DNA from: Budorcas taxicolor
Taxonomy: Eukaryota > Chordata > Mammalia > Artiodactyla > Bovidae
NCBI RefSeq assembly: GCF_023091745.1
Contig: NC_068910.1
Span: 135,115,170-135,179,169, forward strand
Length of the DNA stretch: 64,000 nucleotides
Direction of reading: 5' to 3'
The notes beneath the pieces were generated by a model that searched no databases, was not told the DNA's origin, and was given only the letters and a program-made list of their open reading frames with translations. Position numbers and translations under genes: made by a program. Every line of letters begins with the position of its first letter. Position 1 is the first letter of the stretch. Below are positions 58,601-64,000 of this stretch, one piece after another.

Positions 58601-61600
58601 CTACAATCATATTTCAACAGGCATCAAGAACAGCATTATCCAGTAGAACTTTGTTTGAAGGAAATATTCTATACTTGCACTCTCCAATAGACAGCCTTGT
58701 TATTAAAAGTCATTCTATATAACTGAAGAAGTTTTAGCAAATAAACTCAAATGCTAACTAAGCTGAGATTAAAATTCTATGTTAAGACTGACAATAAGGA
58801 AGATTACAGTAACTGCACATGTATAATTTCTCAATACATACTAAGCATTCTAGGAAACTTGGTCTCAAAACTGACCAAAGAAGATCTAAGATATAGTGCT
58901 GTACCGTTCTTCAGACTTACCTCACAAAAACAGAAAGAGACTGCTGGGATTCCAGAATACGCAAGGAAAGGGAAAGCAGCATTATCCAAAGAAAGTTTCT
59001 TCCTACAAGAAGAGCCAAAAAGTATCTTTAGAAAGTTTTCTAAAGAACAGACTATGCTACATGCACCCCTATCCTACCCTCAAGTAAATTCTTAAACTGA
59101 ATCTTTCCAGGTACAGATAAACTCAATGCTAGGTTATGTTTAAACCTCGAATGCTCTGGAGAAGGAAATGGCAACCCACTCCAGTATTCTTGCCTGGAGA
59201 ATCCCATGGATGGGGGGAGTGCAAAGTCAGACATGACGGAGCGACTTCACTTTCACAGACAGCTTATAGCCATGCCATTTGGAAGCCTCTGAGTTGGTTC
59301 TTCTTGCTATGCTTGTGTTTACCACAGAGCCTGAGATTAGGTTAGGTCTTCTATAGGAAAAGACTAAGGATCTGGAATACTTCATCTTTGGGGATACTTA
59401 TTTTTTCATTATAAACTAATAAAAGGGCATCCTGGTTTAAAAAAAAAAAACAAAAAAAAAACCTCGAATGGACATAGTAGGTGCTATTTATTGAGTGACC
59501 CTGCTTTCCTGTTAGCTATTCGTTCACCTTTCTCAACTTACACTTTGCTGATCCAGTTGCTGTCCCGATACAGAGACAGCCCAGTAAGTGGATGTTTCAC
59601 CTGTAAAATAAATTATGATTAAAATGAACCTTTCTGGATTTATTCATTCCGACTAGTCACTAACATTTTTCTCTATAAACATTTATTTAAAACATTAAAT
59701 TTTTCATTATATCATCTTGAAAAAAATTTCTTTAAACAGTTAAAACAATCCATAATTTCTGAAGTTATTCCTTCTAGGCTTGTGCTGTTAGTTCTTTTAG
59801 TTATGAGATTAAAAGTTTTCCTTTTTAACATTTTAAAGGGGGCTTCACCCAGTTTTAACAGTGCTTATTAGCCTTTATGTTCTGCCTACTATCTTCTTTC
59901 TAGTTTCTTCCTTCCAACACATTTTATACTACTGCCAGCCTAATCTGCAAACACATTACTGCCCTGCTGGGAGACCCTATAGTAACTCTCCAGTTTCCCA
60001 TGGAATCAAGGTCAAGTTCCCTGACCCTTTTTCATCTCCAGCTTTAATCACTCCAATATGTTTTTTCCCTGCTCATTCAAAACTATAGTCATTCATATGT
60101 CTGTTTTTATTCAATGAGTATTTCATCTGGCTTTCTTATTTAAGTCTCAGGTATGGTCTAAGTTCATTTAATCCATTCTGAAGGAGACGAGCCCTGGGAT
60201 TTCTTCGGAAGGAATGATGCTAAAGCTGAAACTCCAGTACTTTGGCCACCTCATGCGAAGAGTTGACTCATTGTAAAAGACTCTGATGCTGGGAGGGATT
60301 GGGGGCAGGAGGAGAAGGGGACGGCAGAGAATGAGATGGCTGGATGGCATCACTGACTCGATGGACATGAGTCTGAGTGAACTCCGGGAGTTGGTGATGG
60401 ACAGGGAGGCCTGGTGTGCTGCGATTCATGGGGTCGCAAAGAGTAGGACACGACTGAGCGACTGAACTGAACTGAACCCATCCTTAACATTCTGACTCTA
60501 GACAACTCTCACAGACACCTACAGTTCAATATAAATGTTTGTCATCTTAATATTTTGTCTAACTTTCATTACACTTTCATGATCAAGGATATACTCACAT
60601 CTTTCATGATTTTCTCAATAAGTGAATACAACAGCGGACTGGCAGAAACTTTGAAATTGGTAGTACCTGCAAAGAGATTAACATTGCTCCTCCTTTAGTC
60701 AAGCAGTTTGCACACTACTACTTCTACAGCTAAAACTACCTGGCAAACAGGAGGACAATAACCAAGATTGACGGCATATACAACAACTATCCCTCTTTAT
60801 GAAGTAGACAAAAAAGTGGTTGAGGAGTCAAGCTCTGGAGTGACTGCTAAACACCAAATTTCATTCAACTGAAGCTCTTAGTCCTTGAGTTTGCATATTT
60901 AATGTTAACGATTTGTATTTTTGTAACTTTTTGGTTCACCCATGTTAGGGCGGTCACCTAGTAGCTACAGCAAGCTTGTTATATTCAATACATTTTGTTG
61001 CAAAGGTAAAATAGCAATAATGACTAATAAAATTTAGTTTAATTGTAACCCCTTCCTTTTTCTTCCCCAAATAGACATTTCATTACTTTCCACTTCATCC
61101 ACTGGCTACATCTGTATTTTTAGTAACACCAGACTCTTTCAGAAGTTTGACTATCTTATATTTCTACCCATGAAGCCACAATCTAGCAAGTTGTGAATCA
61201 GTCTCCAGAAGTACCATTCTATGGGTATGGTTTATTTCCTCCTGGTCCAAAGTAGGTAACTAGTGGTTCTCAAACTTTAGTGCATCATAATCACCCAGAG
61301 CACTTGTTAGAACAGTTTGCTAGATGGTATGGTCCAGATTCTGGTTCAAAAGGTCTAGGGTAGGGCCTGAAATTTTGCATTTCTCACGTTCCCAAGTGAT
61401 CCTGATGCTGCTGATCTGGGACCACGTAAAGAACCACTGCTCTAGACAAGGCATTCCACACCCATATAACTTAATGTATTATTTAAGAGAAAGCTATGTC
61501 AGTCTTTTGATCTGGCTATGTCCAGTGTAGACTGTAAAAAATAACAAGTGCTGCTTTAGAAAGCTTTCTTCTTCTATTTTATAAGTAGTTTATAAATTTA

Positions 61601-63672
61601 TCATTAAAAGATACTAAAGAAAAGACACTTACCAACAACAGCTTTATCCAGATTAATATAAGTGAAAGCCTTTAAATGCAATGAGGAAAGGTATCCCTGG
61701 AAAAGGAAAAATACAAATGTACTAGTATGTATCCAGTTATCACCGACAGAGCTATTATTAGGGATTTCTGTTTAAGTTTGGATTTTATTGAAACTAAATA
61801 TACAAAGGTAAAAAATGATACAACAAATCTAAAAGAGTATGGTTTTTGGAAGATAAGCAATTACAAGTGGGAGGCCCATTCTGGGCATGGATGAGATATG
61901 GATAATACCTCTAGCCATTCAGTGGCACCAACAGCTCCGAAGTCTCCACCACTCCAGCTGGCAAAGACAATGCTTCTGCTGGGTTTAAACTGACCTAAGA
62001 GACAACAAAAAGTTAGTTCTATCTTGGGACAGGTTACAAGTTGGTAACTGACTTAAGATGCATCAGAAATTTCAGGTTACAAACTACAGATTCAAAACTA
62101 TTTCTTTTCCTTTTGAGGCCCCAAGTGAAAAGAACCAAAAGAAGAAATAGAAATAAATGTTAAAAGTAATAGGAGATCATTTGCAAATAAGACCTTAAGC
62201 ACACAGTAGGGACCAGCTTACTAGACCTCACTCCTACATTCCATTCTTTGAGTCCCATAACTTCCAGACCAAGAGCTATTTGAAGTCACAACCAAAGTAT
62301 CTTCTTTGAAAACGATTTGCCTAGAAGTAACTTAAAATACCAGATTACTTTAAAAACAAATATTTGAGATAGAATTAAAACTCACAAATTTAAGTTTAGG
62401 AAAGAGTGAGTTTTCAGAGAAATTAATGATAGCTCCTTTGGGGCTTTTATGGGCCACTACCCTCCACTCCACTCCTCCCCCTCCCCCGGGTACATCTTTT
62501 TCTGCATTAACTTACTTTTGTATATGAGTTGAGCACTGCAACTTGCCCTAGGACCCAAAGATTCAAGACTGTGATGGGGGTTTGCATGTGTGGGTGGGTC
62601 AAGTACCATATGACAAAGGCTTGAAAGTGAGCCTTTCTTACATAAACATATACTATATAATATACTTATGAATCAAATACAGAATATTTTATTTATTTAT
62701 AAAGTTATATATTATCATTCTATAATCAAACTATAAAACATAGTGCAGAGGTATGACACTGCTTGCTTTCAAACAGGTTCCTTAGGGACCATGTTAGATT
62801 TGCGGTATCATTCTGGATATGTCAAAGAGAATTTAGGGCCCAATACAATGCTTTTCAGTGTCTCAGGGAAACTCATGATTCCCAGTGCGATGAAGACACT
62901 GCACAGAAAACTGTTTCAAAGTCAAAGGCAGATACAACAAAAGACAACCTACTTTGTACTTAAGAATTCAGGGTCTAGGGATTCCCTGTTGGCTCAGTGG
63001 TAAAGAATCCGCCTGCCAATGCAGAAGATTCGGGTTCAATCTCTGGTCTAGGAAGCTCCCACATGCCGCAGAGCAGCTAAGCTTGTGTGCTACAACTATT
63101 GAGCCCACGATCTAGTGCCCAGGAGCTGCAACTACTGAGCTCATTTGCTGTGGCTACTGAAGCCCCAAGTCCTAGGGCCTATGCTTTGCAACAAGAGAAG
63201 CCACGGCAATAAGAAGTCTACACACTTCAACAAAGAGTAGCCCCCACTTGTCTCAAATAGAGAAAGCCTGTGCAGCAATGAAGACCCAGCTCAGCCAAAA
63301 CTAAATAAATAAAATAAACTTTAAGGAATGTTTATGTAACAAAGGCTTACTTTTAAGCCTCTCTCCCGTGGTACTTGCCACTCTTACATCCACCCACCCA
63401 CATATACAAACCCCCATCACATTCTTGAATCTTTGGATCCTAGGGCCCAGCACAAGTGAACCATAACAACACAGGCAAAAGTGAGCAAAGCACATTATAA
63501 CATTTAGAAGCACAGTACATAGATGCTCAAGTTCTCAAAATTTGTACTCTACCTTTTAAGACCATATCGGAAAGTAACCGGGCAAGTGTCAATAGCAGAC
63601 TTGTTCCTACACTGGACTTTGCAGCTCCGGGACCCCAGGCATCCCTCTGGGCCCCTACTATAATGTAGCGAT
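55358..63672 (-). CDS. TFRC: TFRC (transferrin receptor 1), C-terminal nine exons; 5' part outside window
   Basis: TfR1 is a type II membrane homodimer that binds iron-loaded transferrin and carries it into endosomes. The window encodes residues 400-760 (human numbering fits exactly when counted back from the stop), 1085 nt in nine exons. This is the second half of the ectodomain: the remainder of the protease-like domain (M28-peptidase fold without catalytic activity in TfR1) and the helical dimerisation domain. RGD at 646-648 (SARGDFF), needed for transferrin binding, is intact, as is the N-glycosylation sequon NQT at 727. All junctions are GT-AG and in phase. The cytoplasmic tail, membrane segment and apical domain lie off the right edge. 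Confidence 0.97.
56183..56323 (-). CDS. TFRC: TFRC exon, residues 634-680 (RGD motif)
   Basis: A 141-nt exon, phase 0: DMGLNMQWLYSARGDFFRAT ... INDRIMK. The RGD at 646-648 is the core of the transferrin-binding site in the helical domain and is fully conserved. Donor GTACGT. Confidence 0.97.
57149..57370 (-). CDS. TFRC: TFRC exon, residues 560-633
   Basis: A 222-nt exon, phase 0: DTDYPYLDTPMDTYETLN ... EMNLFRADIR. It finishes the protease-like fold and starts the helical domain (VARAAAEVAGQLVMKLTH). Donor GTAAGC. Confidence 0.96.
57371..58920 (-). other. TFRC: TFRC intron
   Basis: 1.55 kb of unique-looking AT-rich intron. Poly-A and poly-T runs at 58017-58029 and 58528-58543 may mark old retrotransposon tails, but no family was assigned. 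No additional exon found. Confidence 0.6.
58921..59002 (-). CDS. TFRC: TFRC exon, residues 532-559
   Basis: An 82-nt exon: completes V532, then KKLSLDNAAFPFLAYSGIPA and VSFCFCE. The acceptor is TTGTAG and the donor GTAAGT. The antisense strand has a longer open frame over this exon, which is not a gene. Confidence 0.93.
59150..59262 (+). mobile_element. Bov-A monomer SINE in TFRC intron
   Basis: GGAGAAGGAAATGGCAACCC, ACTCCAGTATTCTTGCCTGG and AGAATCCCATGGATGGGGGG are a forward Bov-A unit. It ends in GCGACTTCACTTTCAC. Truncated in the middle. Confidence 0.9.
59542..59600 (-). CDS. TFRC: TFRC exon, residues 513-532
   Basis: A 59-nt exon: VKHPLTGLSLYRDSNWISK and two bases of V532. Donor GTAAGT. 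A short exon bordered by a GTAG-type acceptor ending TTACAG. Confidence 0.93.
60170..60478 (+). mobile_element. BovB (RTE) 3' end in TFRC intron
   Basis: Near-identical to the last 300 bp of the BovB copy at 47.7-48.0 kb: GAATGATGCTAAAGCTGAAA, CTTTGGCCACCTCATGCGAA, GGATTGGGGGCAGGAGGAGA and the CTGAACTGAACTGAA end. 5'-truncated. Confidence 0.92.
60599..60666 (-). CDS. TFRC: TFRC exon, residues 490-512
   Basis: A 68-nt exon completing G490 and reading TTNFKVSASPLLYSLIEKIM then KD. Donor GTGAGT. NFK is not followed by a sequon. Confidence 0.93.
61256..61447 (+). mobile_element. MER5-like hAT element in TFRC intron
   Basis: AGTGGTTCTCAAACTTTAGT, GGGTAGGGCCTGAAATTTTG and TGATCCTGATGCTGCTGATC follow MER5A; ACCACTGCTCTA closes the copy. 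It looks nearly full-length. Confidence 0.75.
61633..61696 (-). CDS. TFRC: TFRC exon, residues 469-490
   Basis: A 64-nt exon: GYLSSLHLKAFTYINLDKAV then V and the first base of G490. Donor GTAAGT. Confidence 0.94.
61909..61994 (-). CDS. TFRC: TFRC exon, residues 440-468
   Basis: An 86-nt exon: completes G440, then QFKPSRSIVFASWSGGDFGA and VGATEWLE. Protease-like domain. Donor GTATTA, a weak match to consensus. Confidence 0.93.
62000..62970 (-). other. TFRC: TFRC intron left of the CHR SINE
   Basis: About 1 kb of AT-rich intron with no recognised repeat or exon. A stretch at 62640-62740 is almost pure AT. Confidence 0.5.
62975..63312 (+). mobile_element. CHR-type tRNA-derived SINE in TFRC intron
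   Basis: GGGATTCCCTGTTGGCTCAG, GTAAAGAATCCGCCTGCCAA, a B-box-like GGTTCAATCTC, CCACATGCCGCAGAGCAGC and a long tail rich in GCAACTACTGAGC-type repeats, ending in AAATAAATAAAATAA. Confidence 0.82.
63553..63672 (-). CDS. TFRC: TFRC exon, residues 400-440
   Basis: A 120-nt exon: completes D400, then RYIIVGAQRDAWGPGAAKSS ... LLSDMVLK, and the first base of G440. VGAQRDAWGPGA is the signature of the M28-like protease fold. Acceptor follows a T-rich tract; donor GTAGAG. Confidence 0.95.
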
Positions 63673-64000
63673 CTTAATTAAAAAAAAAAAAAAAGATAAA
63701 TTATTCAAACAGCTTTTAAACTGTTTTCTAATAGTGAAGTCTAGAATAAGCACATTAGTAGAAGGGTAAAAAATGTAGTATATGTAGTAAGGGTAAGAGA
63801 TCCTTACTTCAGATCTGACTTAGGACTCCAGGGATTAAACATTCATATGATAATACTAATCTCTTTTTTCTACATTACTTATTTGTGCTCGCTAACTGTG
63901 TAGTAAGCACTGAAGTCCAAGGGCTTTCCTTACCAAATGATATATGACTATTTGATAGCAAACAGATGGAGTGGCAAACTACAGCCTGTGTGCCCATTCA

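Noticed and set aside
58751..59095. 114-codon plus-strand frame
   Set aside because: It is antisense to a TFRC exon (58921-59002) and its intron flanks; no independent support.
61256..61447. Extra TFRC exon
   Set aside because: The open plus-strand frame here lies within a MER5-like element and is on the wrong strand.
62975..63050. Possible tRNA gene from B-box-like sequence
   Set aside because: The tRNA-like part belongs to a CHR SINE and does not fold as a full cloverleaf.

Overview
This window is mammalian nuclear DNA from a ruminant, most likely a bovid such as cattle or a close relative. The evidence is the repeat content: Bov-tA/Bov-A2 SINEs, CHR-type tRNA-derived SINEs and BovB (RTE) LINE ends, mixed with L1, MIR and MER5-like elements. 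Genes are split into exons with GT-AG junctions. There are no bacterial features. The two recognisable genes, TNK2 and TFRC, both lie on the minus strand. They are also close neighbours on human 3q29.

TNK2 (non-receptor tyrosine kinase ACK1) occupies roughly 0.5-26 kb, perhaps extending to a CpG island at 41-42.3 kb. Every coding exon could be placed to the base, and all reading phases agree. The form starting MQPEEG has 1036 codons: SAM-like N-terminus, kinase, SH3, CRIB, clathrin/WW-binding proline-rich tail, Mig6-like segment and UBA. Three sources of protein variation can be read from the DNA: two alternative upstream first coding exons (about 23.3 and 25.9 kb), a 45-nt proline-rich cassette exon (4866-4910), and a tandem splice acceptor 6 nt apart before the UBA exon. 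The longest intron inside the common coding region carries a nine-copy minisatellite of 84-90 bp period.

The 26-41 kb stretch is non-coding, probably TNK2 5' intron: SINEs, two MER5-like copies, a HAL1-like region and a degenerate plus-strand L1 (36.1-39.1 kb). At 40.9-42.3 kb lies a strong CpG island with GC boxes and NRF1-like sites, the best candidate for a distal TNK2 promoter. From 42.3 to 52.6 kb is intergenic DNA with a probable solo LTR, nested L1/BovB insertions and an inverted pair of L1 fragments.

TFRC (transferrin receptor 1) enters from the right. The window holds its last nine coding exons (residues about 400-760, including the RGD transferrin-binding motif and the last N-glycosylation sequon) and its complete ~2.8-kb 3'UTR. 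All five iron-responsive elements (A-E) are present between 53.86 and 54.48 kb. They link transcript stability to cell iron through IRP1/IRP2. TFRC imports iron-loaded transferrin by clathrin-mediated endocytosis. ACK1 also binds clathrin and acts on receptor traffic, but nothing in the sequence shows that the two genes are co-regulated.

I found no undescribed biological system. The most useful observations are the exact exon map with alternative isoforms, the IRE cluster, the intronic minisatellite, the repeat-built CpG island with long ATG-less frames, and the inverted L1 pair just past the TFRC poly(A) site.
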